DNA of 64,000 nt, from the NCBI RefSeq assembly GCF_900604485.1, contig NZ_UWOP01000001.1:853501-917500 (forward strand), written 5' to 3'. Below the pieces are notes generated by a model, which was not told the origin of the DNA, did no database searches, and worked only from the letters and a program-made list of their open reading frames with translations. The position numbers were made by a program, and so were the translations under genes. Positions 56,819 through 64,000 of this stretch are shown one piece after another. The first letter of the stretch is position 1; the number at the start of each line of letters is the position of its first letter. Source of the DNA: Enterococcus mediterraneensis (GTDB taxonomy: Bacteria; Bacillota; Bacilli; Lactobacillales; Enterococcaceae).

Positions 56819-56965
56819 CCATCGGGTTGGTTAGGCCCGATGGAAAAAGGAGTAATTACTCTTATAAGGAGTAAAATGAAAAATAAAAAGGTTGTTGTTG
56901 GTTATGAATTAAGTATACGACCTTTTCTCTTTCACGTCCTAAAAATAACGTTACATTTAAATTAG
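56819..56965 (+). other. hairpin followed by a 29-codon ORF with strong ribosome site
   Basis: CCATCGGG (56819-56826) pairs with CCCGATGG (56836-56843). Downstream, GAGTAATTACTC is palindromic, and AAGGAGTAAA precedes an ATG at 56876 opening MKNKKVVVGYELSIRPFLFH and ending at 56965. The peptide is basic and hydrophobic. The ORF may be a real small protein; nothing else supports it. No plus-strand promoter was clear. Confidence 0.35.
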
Positions 56966-56990
56966 ATAACTCTCGTTTTCTGTTTTAATT

Positions 56991-57419
56991 TTATTTAAGC
57001 AGCAGATTGGTCATGCGTTGGATCGAAAATGAGATCTCATCAGTTGCTTCATCTTGTTTTTGCTCAGAAGCGTCAAATGCCGCTACATCGACAACTTCTG
57101 CGTTTAGACTGGCGATCATTTCTTCACAGCCGGCCACATATTTCATATATGAACGTTCAAATTTTTTATGGATCCCCATGACTTTTGCCGGCGGACGCAA
57201 ACGGCTGATTTGCTGCAGCATTTCTTTATATTTTTCAGTTCCCTCAGTGAATAATTCAGCGGTCTCTTTGATTTCTTCCGCCGATAATTCGTTTATTTTT
57301 TCATCGTCGATCGCAGCTCGAATTTTTTCATAATTCGGATTCATTTTTTCTCCGATCGTCTCTGTATTTTGCACGATATCATTGATCGTTTGTACGTAAA
57401 ATCCTAAATTGGGTCTCAC
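56991..57419 (-). CDS. helical hypothetical protein
   Basis: A 142-residue helical protein starting at a GTG (57419) with AGGGAT upstream. Segments NPNYEKIRAAIDDEKINELSA and LRPPAKVMGIHKKFERSYMKYV suggest a four-helix arrangement. No signal peptide, membrane segment or known motif. It follows the P-type ATPase gene (minus strand) across a terminator, so it is transcribed separately. Confidence 0.7.
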   Translation of the reverse strand: MRPNLGFYVQTINDIVQNTETIGEKMNPNYEKIRAAIDDEKINELSAEEIKETAELFTEGTEKYKEMLQQISRLRPPAKVMGIHKKFERSYMKYVAGCEEMIASLNAEVVDVAAFDASEQKQDEATDEISFSIQRMTNLLLK

Positions 57420-57537
57420 GAATCCATCCCTACTTTCTTATTTTGTTGTTCCTATTGTCCCATTTTTTCCGCCGCAAGAAAAGAGTTAAATTAAAATCCT
57501 GCTATCTTGCCTAGTTGTTTCTTTCTACCATCAAAAA

Positions 57538-57566
57538 AAGTACAAAATCCTAAGATTTTGTACTTT
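57538..57566. terminator. terminator of the P-type ATPase gene
   Basis: AAGTACAAAATC (57538-57549) pairs perfectly with GATTTTGTACTT (57554-57565) around CTAA. Confidence 0.85.
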
Positions 57567-57580
57567 TGATTTGTCATTAT

Positions 57581-60262
57581 TTAGCTTTTGCCCATTCCTC
57601 GTTGGATCGCTTTGACGATCTCTACGATTGGAATGATCGCAAAGGATGAACCAAGGACGATTCCCCATTGATAAAGATCAAGATGAGCGACACGGAAGAT
57701 ATCATTCAATCCTGGAACAACGATGATGACCATCATCAGGACAAATGATAACAGAAGCGCCCAGTTGAAGGCTTTATTACGGAAGGCTCCCACTTTGAAC
57801 AATGATTGATGAACTGATTTCACGTTGAACGCGTGGAATAACTGCATCAAACCAAGGGTTGCAAAGGACATTGTCAAGGCATCTGAGTGGATCTCAGCAT
57901 AAGTTGTGTGGACTGGCCATTGAATCGCTGACCAATATACGAACAGAACTGTTGCCGCTTCTAAGATCCCTTGATAGATAATACTGCTCATAACACCGCC
58001 AGAGAACAAGTTTGAATTGCGTCCTCGTGGTTTATGCTGCATCAAATTCTTCTCTGCAGGTTCCATACCCAATGCGATAGCAGGGAATGTATCAGTTACC
58101 AAGTTGATCCACAGCAAGTGGATTGGAAGCAAGGTATCCCAGCCCCATAATGTCGCTAAGAACAACGTCAATACTTCACCTAAGTTGGCTGCTAACAAGT
58201 ATTGGACTGCTTTTTGGATATTAGAGAAGACTTTACGTCCTTCTTCTACCGCTACAACGATCGTCGCGAAGTTATCATCAGCTAAGACCATGTCAGAAGC
58301 GCCTTTTGATACTTCTGTACCGGTGATACCCATACCGATACCAATATCGGCTTGTTTCAACGCAGGAGCATCGTTGACACCGTCACCGGTCATCGCAACG
58401 ACTTTTCCTTCTTTTTGCCATGCTTTTACGATTCGTACTTTGTGCTCAGGTGATACCCGTGCATATACAGAATACTTCTCAACATTGCGGGCGAATTCTT
58501 CGTCAGACATTTGGTTTAATTCTGTACCAGTCAATACGGCGTCATCATCACCTGGTTTGATGATTCCTAGACGTCCGGCGATTGCTTCTGCTGTATCCCG
58601 GTGGTCACCAGTGATCATGATTGGACGGATACCGGCTTCTTTAGCGACACGTACCGCATCAGCAGCTTCCGCACGTTCAGGGTCGATCATCCCTACTAAA
58701 CCAGCAAAGATCAAATCATTTTCCACGATTTCAGATTCCATGTTTTCAGGAACTGCATCGACGTATTTATAAGCCATACCCAAAACACGTAACGCTTGTT
58801 TGGCCATGTCCTTATTGTTGTCTAAGATTTTTTGTTTTTCTTCATCAGTCATAGGTTTGACTTCATCGAAAAGCAATACTTCTTTAGTACGTCCTAATAA
58901 AACATCCGGCGCACCTTTAACTGCAACTAAGTAACGTCCTTCTGCTTCTTTGTGGACTGTCGTCATCAATTTACGGTCAGAATCAAAAGGAATTTCCGCT
59001 ACACGAGGTTGTTCTTTGACTTTAGAAGTCACATCGAATCCTTGTTCATTACCGAATTGGACTAATGCCGTTTCGGTAGGGTCACCGATCAAGCTGCCGT
59101 CTTGCGCGATTTTAGTATCATTTGCATAGTTCATGATCTTCATCGCCATATTACTTTCAGGAATATTTTCAGACGCATCATACTGACGATCATTTGCGTA
59201 CAGTTTTTCAACTGTCATTTGATTTAACGTCAATGTACCGGTTTTATCCGAAGCGATGATATCTGTCGAACCTAGTGTTTCCACAGCTGGTAATTTACGG
59301 ATGACCGAATTACGTTTTGCCATGACTTGTGTACCTAATGCCAAGATGATCGTTACGATCGCTGGCAGACCTTCTGGAATCGCAGCTACCGCCAATGAGA
59401 TGGAAGTCAGCAACATATCTACCCAAGAAGTGTCATTGAAGAATGTTCCGACAAAGTACATCACTACAGCGATCACAACAATCGCAACTGTCAGGAATTT
59501 ACCTAAATGGTTCAAGTTGTTTTTCAATGGTGTTTCTGTTTCGTCAGCTTGTGCCAACATACCGGCGATCTTACCGACTTCAGTATTCATACCGGTATTG
59601 ACAACGATCCCTTTCCCGCGGCCATATGTGACGTTACTGTTTGAATAGGCCATATTGATCCGGTCGCCGATTGCGATCTCATCGCCTTCAAGAATGGCTA
59701 ATTCTTTTTCTACTGGGACAGATTCCCCAGTCAAAGCGGCTTCTTCAATCTTCAACGAGTTGACTTCCATCAAACGCATATCAGCTGGAACAACATCCCC
59801 GGCTTCTAATAAAACGATATCTCCGGGAACTAGTTCATCACTTTTGACTGTTACTGTGTGTCCATCCCGTAGAACATTCGCATTAGGCGTTGACATTTCT
59901 CGTAATGATTCGATAGCTTCTTCTGCTTTTGCTTCTTGTACGACACCCATGATCGCATTGATGATAACTACCGCTAAAATAATGATCGAATCAACGATTT
60001 CATGAGAAACAACAGCGGAAATCACAGCCGCTACCAACAGCACCAAGATCATCAAGTCTTTGAACTGCTCGATGAATTTTTGGAACATCGTCTTTTTCTT
60101 GCCCTCATCCAATTCATTTGGACCATATTGAGACAGACGTTCTTTTGCCTCCGTGCTGGAAAGTCCTTCTGGGGTAGTCCCCATTTCTTGCAACACTTCG
60201 CTGTCAGGCTGCGAATAGAAGGCTTTTCTCATTTGTTCTTTTTTACTCGTTTCTTCTGACAA
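57581..60262 (-). CDS. P2A-type cation-transporting ATPase (candidate Mn2+/Ca2+ exporter)
   Basis: An 893-residue P-type ATPase starting at a TTG (60262, LSEETSKKEQ) that has AGGAGG 7 bases upstream; the longer frame to 60349 has no ribosome site and runs into the riboswitch terminator. Motifs: TGES actuator, PEGLP in M4, DKTGTLT phosphorylation site, KGAPD nucleotide-binding and TGDGVND hinge; about ten membrane helices. It looks like the SERCA/SPCA group and would usually be named calcium ATPase. The yybP-ykoY riboswitch in its leader points instead, or also, to Mn2+ export. Confidence 0.93.
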   Translation of the reverse strand: MSEETSKKEQMRKAFYSQPDSEVLQEMGTTPEGLSSTEAKERLSQYGPNELDEGKKKTMFQKFIEQFKDLMILVLLVAAVISAVVSHEIVDSIIILAVVIINAIMGVVQEAKAEEAIESLREMSTPNANVLRDGHTVTVKSDELVPGDIVLLEAGDVVPADMRLMEVNSLKIEEAALTGESVPVEKELAILEGDEIAIGDRINMAYSNSNVTYGRGKGIVVNTGMNTEVGKIAGMLAQADETETPLKNNLNHLGKFLTVAIVVIAVVMYFVGTFFNDTSWVDMLLTSISLAVAAIPEGLPAIVTIILALGTQVMAKRNSVIRKLPAVETLGSTDIIASDKTGTLTLNQMTVEKLYANDRQYDASENIPESNMAMKIMNYANDTKIAQDGSLIGDPTETALVQFGNEQGFDVTSKVKEQPRVAEIPFDSDRKLMTTVHKEAEGRYLVAVKGAPDVLLGRTKEVLLFDEVKPMTDEEKQKILDNNKDMAKQALRVLGMAYKYVDAVPENMESEIVENDLIFAGLVGMIDPERAEAADAVRVAKEAGIRPIMITGDHRDTAEAIAGRLGIIKPGDDDAVLTGTELNQMSDEEFARNVEKYSVYARVSPEHKVRIVKAWQKEGKVVAMTGDGVNDAPALKQADIGIGMGITGTEVSKGASDMVLADDNFATIVVAVEEGRKVFSNIQKAVQYLLAANLGEVLTLFLATLWGWDTLLPIHLLWINLVTDTFPAIALGMEPAEKNLMQHKPRGRNSNLFSGGVMSSIIYQGILEAATVLFVYWSAIQWPVHTTYAEIHSDALTMSFATLGLMQLFHAFNVKSVHQSLFKVGAFRNKAFNWALLLSFVLMMVIIVVPGLNDIFRVAHLDLYQWGIVLGSSFAIIPIVEIVKAIQRGMGKS

Positions 60263-60321
60263 TGTTTCTCCTCCTTTGTTTTTTTGCCGCTCCATACAGA
60301 TCATTTTTTCAAAAATTAAAA

Positions 60322-60445
60322 AAAATAGACCTGTGTATGTAACGAACATACATAAGTCTCACTAATTAAGGCAACACCAGAAATTTCTTTCAGGATTGGT
60401 GACGTTGCCACAGCGTATGCTGCCAGTTACTCCCTCATGAATCAT
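60322..60445 (-). promoter_or_regulatory. yybP-ykoY manganese riboswitch with terminator
   Basis: On the minus strand the leader reads CATGAGGGAGTAACTGGCAG at 60440 and, after an internal stem (AACGTCACCA...TGGTGTTGCC), ends with TTAGTGAGACTTATG. The GGGAGUA loop and the 3' GAGAC are hallmarks of this class. The terminator AGACCTGTGTATGT (60329-60342) / ACATACATAAGTCT (60348-60361) plus eight T lies between aptamer and gene; its 5' arm includes the aptamer's GAGACUUAUG end, so metal binding can block terminator formation. Confidence 0.82.
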
Positions 60446-60533
60446 AAAATAATTACAAAACACATTATATAGGAGAAAATCTTTTTGAGCAATGATTTTG
60501 AGCCCGTGTAAACCGTATTCATCTAAGTAAAAA

Positions 60534-60704
60534 AGGCTGGATATAAGTTTCTCAAAATATATCCGACCTATCTATAGATTTTGTCTGTGATTTGATGTAT
60601 TCGTTACGAATACATCAAATCTACAGCTCGATCCATCCCTGACAAAATATAGGCATCAAATAGCTCGGATAAGTTTGATCAAACTCAACTTATATCACAG
60701 TCTC
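60534..60704. repeat. long imperfect palindromic repeat element
   Basis: Ends AGGCTGGATATAAGTT (60534 onward) and AACTTATATCACAGTCT (to 60704) are inverted relatives; the centre is the perfect palindrome GATTTGATGTATTCG (60589-60603) / CGAATACATCAAATC (60607-60621). The right end touches the stop of the truncated nucleotidase gene. It shares its TGTGAYATAA end with the element at 47160-47270. Confidence 0.65.
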
Positions 60705-60711
60705 TTTTTAT

Positions 60712-62571
60712 TTATGCTGTTTTTCGGTAAATCAAATATCCACCAGTTCCCAGAAGTAAGAAACCTGCAATAACAATCCACGAGCGTTGACTTTCACCAG
60801 TCTGTGGCAACTTTTTGTTATCGTCGCTTTCTTTTTTAGGGTCATCAGTATTCGGTCCATCTTTCGAAGGATCTTTATCACTATTATCTTTTCCAGATTC
60901 ATCAGTTGTCAGATCACTGGAATCACTAGAATCTGTCGTATCACTTGGTTCAGTTGTTGACGAATCTGCCGTTTCTGCAGTCAGAACCTCCACCGTAAAG
61001 TCTGCCGTATAGCCTTCAGAAGTGACACTGATCCGTAGTTGATCTCCGACTGACGCTTGCAACGAAGTGATATTTAGCTGAAAAGATCCATCCTCACCAA
61101 CGATATCGCTGACAACTTCTTTTGCAGCACTCTTCGCTTTTGTTTGAATACCAACTACGATTCCGGCTCCAGCAAGGGTTTTTCCTCTCAGTAAGTTATC
61201 AGCTTCTGTCACTTTTTCAAAAGTAGTAGCTGCTTTGATTTTTTCGATTGCTTCTGCTTCGATTTGTTCTGCAGATTTGTATACTTTACGGTCTTCAATA
61301 GAGGCAGCAATTTTTTTACCCATCGCCTCCAATGTTTCGATGTAACCTACAAATGTTTCTGTATCCGGCTGCATCGCGTCTTTATATACAGCTTCTCGAA
61401 ATCCGGTAAACCCATCACCGCCACCAAACAGAAAATCATTGATAACTACATTATACTTGCCATCCTCTTCAATCGGTGTGCCGTCCATTTTTGTCATTTC
61501 GTGGACAATATAACGGTGAGATAAATCTGTCACATCTGGATTATCTGTTACCGTATATTTCAAACCGGCAACCTGTAAGAAATAACCCCGCTCTCCTTCA
61601 ACTTGTGTACCCAATGTTTGTTGATTCAAGACTTGACGGATCTGAGAACCGGTCATTTCTACGATCTGCATGATATTACCAAAGGGTTGAACTGTTTGAG
61701 CAGCGCCCCAAGTAATAGATTTATCCGATCCAACACTTAGATCTGCTCGAATACCTCCATTATTGGTCATAGCAAAATCAGCATCTATCCCATTTAATTT
61801 TGCCATAAAAACTTGCCCATCCGTTATTAAATTGCCTAACGGAGATTCCCCCAAATCGTTTGTACTACGTGAAATATCTTCAGCCGTTGCAGCAGTTCCG
61901 ATTTTTTTCTCAGTAACTTCTGCGACAAGCTCATCTGCTTCAGCGACGATTTCTTGAATAGCTGGATTCGGATCGATTCCCTCCTTCGGTATGACTGGAT
62001 TGACAGTTGCAGTCGGCGGTTCAACAAAGTCGCCGCTTTCCAGATCGATTTCTCCTTGCAGATCGATATAACCTCTCCCTTGCGAAGTAGATTGAACGAT
62101 TCGTGTATTTCCCACTAACCCATTAGTATAGGCATGGTTATGTCCGGCAAAGTAAGCGTCGACACTATTTTCTGGATAAATATCATTGACTTTTTCCATA
62201 ATCATTGCAGATTCACCACTCACACTGTCCGTTCCCGACTGTTCTGAAGATGTGTGCGCTAATACCACGATTGCTTCCACGTTTTGTCTTTTCAGTTCTT
62301 GAGAATAGGCAGCGATAGTTTCCGCAGGATCAAGAAAAGTATAATCGATATGATGTTCCCGCAAAACCAGACTAGGAACTTCTGTCGTAACGATACCAAT
62401 AAAGCCGACCTTTACCTCTTTTTCACCAATATTCATTGATCTAACCGTATAAGGTTGCCAGTTGTAAGGAATGTTCCCTTCGTTATCAACGACGTTCGCG
62501 ATAACAAGATCGAAATTGCCTTTCAAGTCATCTGGGGAATGTCTCTCGTTATACTCATAGACAATGTCGTA
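60712..62571 (-). pseudogene. 5'-truncated cell-wall-anchored 5'-nucleotidase/cyclic phosphodiesterase
   Basis: The open frame runs from an in-frame TAA (62572-62574) to 60712 with no good start (only a TTG at 62526 without ribosome site). It encodes the second half of the metallophosphatase domain (VLAHTSSEQ, YFAGHNHAYTNGLVGNTRIVQ), the complete 5'-nucleotidase C-terminal domain (DFAMTNNGGIRADL, NDFLFGGGDGFTGF), an acidic linker and an LPQTGE anchor with membrane helix and RKTA tail. Missing are the signal peptide and the DxH, GDxxxG and GNHE metal motifs. The fragment without signal or metal sites should be inactive. Confidence 0.85.
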
Positions 62572-62609
62572 TTAAATTGTTCAGTCAGATGTCTGTCAAG
62601 TATATTCCC

Positions 62610-62711
62610 TTATTTATCAATGGTAAATCGTGTTTTTTCGAGTTTTAATAATTCTGTGGGGTATCTTTGATTGTTCAAAGTTTGCCCCTTTTTTGTCCCT
62701 TTAATTATCAT
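62610..62711 (-). other. 33-codon frame at the truncation junction
   Basis: Reads MIIKGTKKGQTLNNQRYPTE and ends FTIDK; the ATG overlaps the TGA of the upstream small gene (ATGA). The KGTKKGQ segment loosely recalls the tails of phage-type tyrosine integrases, but 33 residues cannot prove it. It lies exactly between the small SOS-linked gene and the broken nucleotidase. Confidence 0.25.
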
Positions 62712-62893
62712 AATACCGTTGGATCATACCGATACGTCACGTGACCACCTAAATGAGCCTCGCCTACTACATACTTCCGATCTTCTCTTTTAATCCATGC
62801 ATCTCGAAAGAGCATCACTAAATCGTGTTCGACTTCTATTTTATCTATCTTTCCGTCTACTAGGTCTTGAATTAATTGTTCGTATTGGTTCAT
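62708..62893 (-). CDS. small hypothetical protein divergent from the SOS-type operon
   Basis: A 61-residue protein from the ATG at 62893 (GTGGAGGAGTGAAGACG upstream; a GTG at 62902 is possible). Reads MNQYEQLIQDLVDGKIDKIE and ends GHVTYRYDPTVL. Acidic, no known motif. A -10 TATAAT lies in its leader (about 62915). It shares an 89-98-base divergent region with the LexA-box promoter. Confidence 0.65.
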   Translation of the reverse strand: MNQYEQLIQDLVDGKIDKIEVEHDLVMLFRDAWIKREDRKYVVGEAHLGGHVTYRYDPTVL

Positions 62894-62944
62894 CGTCTTC
62901 ACTCCTCCACAAAATTATATCACTAAATTTAAACTTTTGTTCGC

Positions 62945-62973
62945 TTTTGAATACGAACGCTTGTTTGTATAAT
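62945..62973 (+). promoter_or_regulatory. promoter with LexA (SOS) box in the spacer
   Basis: -35-like TTTTGA (62945-62950), 17 bases, -10 TATAAT (62968-62973). CGAACGCTTGTTTG at 62954-62967 matches the Gram-positive LexA consensus CGAACRNRYGTTYG at 13 of 14 positions and fills the spacer completely, so LexA would exclude RNA polymerase. Confidence 0.8.
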
Positions 62974-62991
62974 TTTATTGAGGTGATAATC

Positions 62992-63303
62992 ATGAAATTC
63001 AAAGAATTCCAGCTTTTATTAGAAGAAAAATTATCAAGTTACGAATTATTTATAACCAAAGCGACTGAGTATCAAAATGAGAAAAACAAGAACAGACCTC
63101 CGAAGAAACGATGGGATGAAGCCAAAGTTGAACGTGCCGTCGAAGGCATGTGGAATCAGTTAGCCGAGAATGTCTATAACAAAGTAAAACCTGACGCTCC
63201 CGTTTATGCTGCTAATATCGAAGAAGCTTGGGACAAATATATGGAAGAAAAAGAAATGTATGAATCGCTGAACGATACGATAGATGAACTGGAGTTTGAT
63301 TAG
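62992..63303 (+). CDS. hypothetical protein, first gene of a LexA-box operon
   Basis: A 103-residue charged helical protein from the ATG at 62992 (TTGAGGTGATAATC upstream); a frame from 62797 is antisense to the small divergent gene. Sequence MKFKEFQLLLEEKLSSYELF, central basic part KNKNRPPKKRWDEAKVERA, acidic C-terminus. No family recognised. Given its promoter it is probably DNA-damage inducible. The next gene starts 1 base after its stop. Confidence 0.8.
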   Translation: MKFKEFQLLLEEKLSSYELFITKATEYQNEKNKNRPPKKRWDEAKVERAVEGMWNQLAENVYNKVKPDAPVYAANIEEAWDKYMEEKEMYESLNDTIDELEFD

Positions 63304-63304
63304 T

Positions 63305-63664
63305 ATGAATCAAGACGAGTATCAAGACAGAGGAATTTTAAAATGGGACAGCGGCTTTTTCCTGTCGGATCACACCGCAGCATTAAAGAAGGAAAAATCA
63401 GATCGTGAAGTCGTGTGGCCGGCGAAAGAGATCATGGATAAGGAAGAGATCGATCGCGTATTATATGAAGCAAAACTGAAAAACAAGTCGGTGGCGATAC
63501 AAAAAGAAGAAGTTGACGAGGAGGGTCTCTACTCCCCTGATGTTATCGGAAAGATTCAAGGTTTTGATGAGTTGGGGATTTATGTTAACGGTCAAAAAGT
63601 GGATTATGATGAGATTCGGAACGTGGAGTTTCATGAGCAGAAGAAATGGTCTGCATTGAATTAA
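63305..63664 (+). CDS. YolD-like protein
   Basis: A 119-residue protein from the ATG at 63305. The N-terminus YQDRGILKWDSGFFLSDHTA matches the YolD-like family pattern (DRGxxKW...xLxEH). YolD-like proteins are commonly encoded beside Y-family DNA polymerases (UmuC/UvrX/YqjW) and are SOS-regulated; the fold is thought to resemble UmuD partners. Here no polymerase gene follows: a terminator comes 20 bases after the stop. It is cotranscribed with the preceding gene. Confidence 0.75.
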   Translation: MNQDEYQDRGILKWDSGFFLSDHTAALKKEKSDREVVWPAKEIMDKEEIDRVLYEAKLKNKSVAIQKEEVDEEGLYSPDVIGKIQGFDELGIYVNGQKVDYDEIRNVEFHEQKKWSALN

Positions 63665-63683
63665 AAAAAATACTGATTGATTT

Positions 63684-63750
63684 GCGCACCAAGGATTTAT
63701 TTTCGAGAGCAAATATTAGCCTGCCGATTGGTGGGCTTATTTTTTTATTT
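63684..63750 (+). terminator. terminator of the SOS-type operon
   Basis: GCGCACCAA (63684-63692) pairs with TTGGTGGGC (63728-63736) with one mismatch, then TTATTTTTTTATTTT. The loop is 35 bases. Confidence 0.65.
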
Positions 63751-63778
63751 TATATTCAAAATAATAAAGTCTTTTTTA

Positions 63779-63925
63779 TTGTTTATATATAGATTTGTGG
63801 TATAGTTTTAAAAAATAGCTTATTTTTAAAAACTAAAGGGGTATTTCATTATATGAAATATCAAAAACTGAGAATTTTATCTTATTAAAATAACCCTCCT
63901 ACTCAACGAGTAAGAGGGTTTTTGA
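63779..63925 (+). other. short transcription unit with an 11-codon ORF
   Basis: -35 TTGTTT (63779-63784), 16 bases, -10 TATAGT (63801-63806). AAAGGGG is followed by an ATG at 63853 opening MKYQKLRILSY, with TAA ending at 63888, and directly afterwards a hairpin ACCCTC...GAGGGT (63893-63898 with 63914-63919) with a T run. This is a complete promoter-peptide-terminator unit of about 110 bases. It could be a small RNA, a tiny peptide gene, or chance. ATTTCATTATATGAAAT (63843-63859) is a palindrome covering the start codon. Confidence 0.4.
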
Positions 63926-64000
63926 TTACAGCTTATTTTTATTTAGTCTGCGTTGTAACTCTTTGACGCAATCTGAAACTGGACTGATAAAGCCGTCAGC
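63926..64000 (-). CDS. C-terminal end of an unidentified protein (runs off right edge)
   Basis: The minus-strand frame entering from the right edge reads ADGFISPVSDCVKELQRRLN and ends NKNKL at the stop 63926-63928. It is followed by the bidirectional hairpin at 63893-63919. The fragment is too short to assign a family. Confidence 0.5.
   Translation of the reverse strand, partial: ADGFISPVSDCVKELQRRLNKNKL

Noticed and set aside
58017-58772. 251-codon plus-strand frame inside the P-type ATPase gene
   Set aside because: Antisense shadow of a well-defined gene; no start signals and no recognisable domains.
57581-60349. 922-codon version of the P-type ATPase
   Set aside because: The first 29 codons overlap the riboswitch terminator and T run; the TTG at 60262 has a perfect AGGAGG.

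Overview
The window reads as chromosomal DNA of a low-GC Firmicute, most likely an Enterococcus; I cannot fix the species. Support: the tdk-prfA-prmC-sua5 block, the MurT/GatD pair for lipid II amidation, an Lsa-type ABC-F protein, an Apf-like LysM protein, class III fructose bisphosphatase, several PTS and phospho-glycosidase genes, and strong AGGAGG ribosome sites. There is no rRNA, tRNA, CRISPR array or intact transposase. Gene content looks native except near the right end, where a 5'-truncated surface nucleotidase sits beside a small SOS-type gene set.

Layout. 1-10.6 kb: arabinose genes (araD end, araB, araR) with AraR boxes, split by a divergent cell-envelope proteinase and foldase pair (prtP/prtM-like). 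10.8-17.5 kb: redox and electrophile genes (nitroreductase, HxlR regulator, RclA-like flavoprotein, aldo/keto reductase) and a persulfide operon (rhodanese, CoA-persulfide reductase with rhodanese domain, CstR). 17.6-24.8 kb: aryl-beta-glucoside use (GH1, GH4, RpiR regulator, EIIBCA, LicT) with operator repeats, a RAT/terminator leader and a second RAT beside a ribosome-site hairpin. 24.9-32 kb: divergent mhqD/mhqO-like genes, then tdk-prfA-prmC-(DnaA-box cluster)-sua5 and an acyl-ACP thioesterase. 32-43.7 kb: twin GNATs, K+ channel protein, murT-gatD, maltose phosphorylase and its regulator, mannose-6-P isomerase, serine hydrolase. 43.8-54.9 kb: amino-acid ABC importer, LysM/Apf protein, fbp, rhodanese-like protein lacking the catalytic Cys, azoreductase, AI-2E-family membrane protein, lone EIIA-Gut, lactonase. 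54.9-64 kb: lsa-like gene with an attenuator leader, a P-type cation ATPase behind a yybP-ykoY (Mn2+) riboswitch, truncated nucleotidase, and a LexA-box operon with a YolD-like protein.

The recurring theme is RNA-level and operator-level control that can be read directly: AraR boxes inside the araB promoter, a CstR-type palindrome, three RpiR-type boxes, two LicT targets, a double-terminator leader with two overlapping micro-ORFs before lsa, a Mn2+ riboswitch with terminator, a MalR-type operator, and a LexA box filling a promoter spacer. The least conventional items are the bglP RAT that abuts a Shine-Dalgarno hairpin, the lsa leader, the structured element downstream of prtP, and the right-end SOS genes next to a truncated gene.

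All functional calls are made from reading sequence; no database search was run. Promoter, hairpin and operator calls are by eye.
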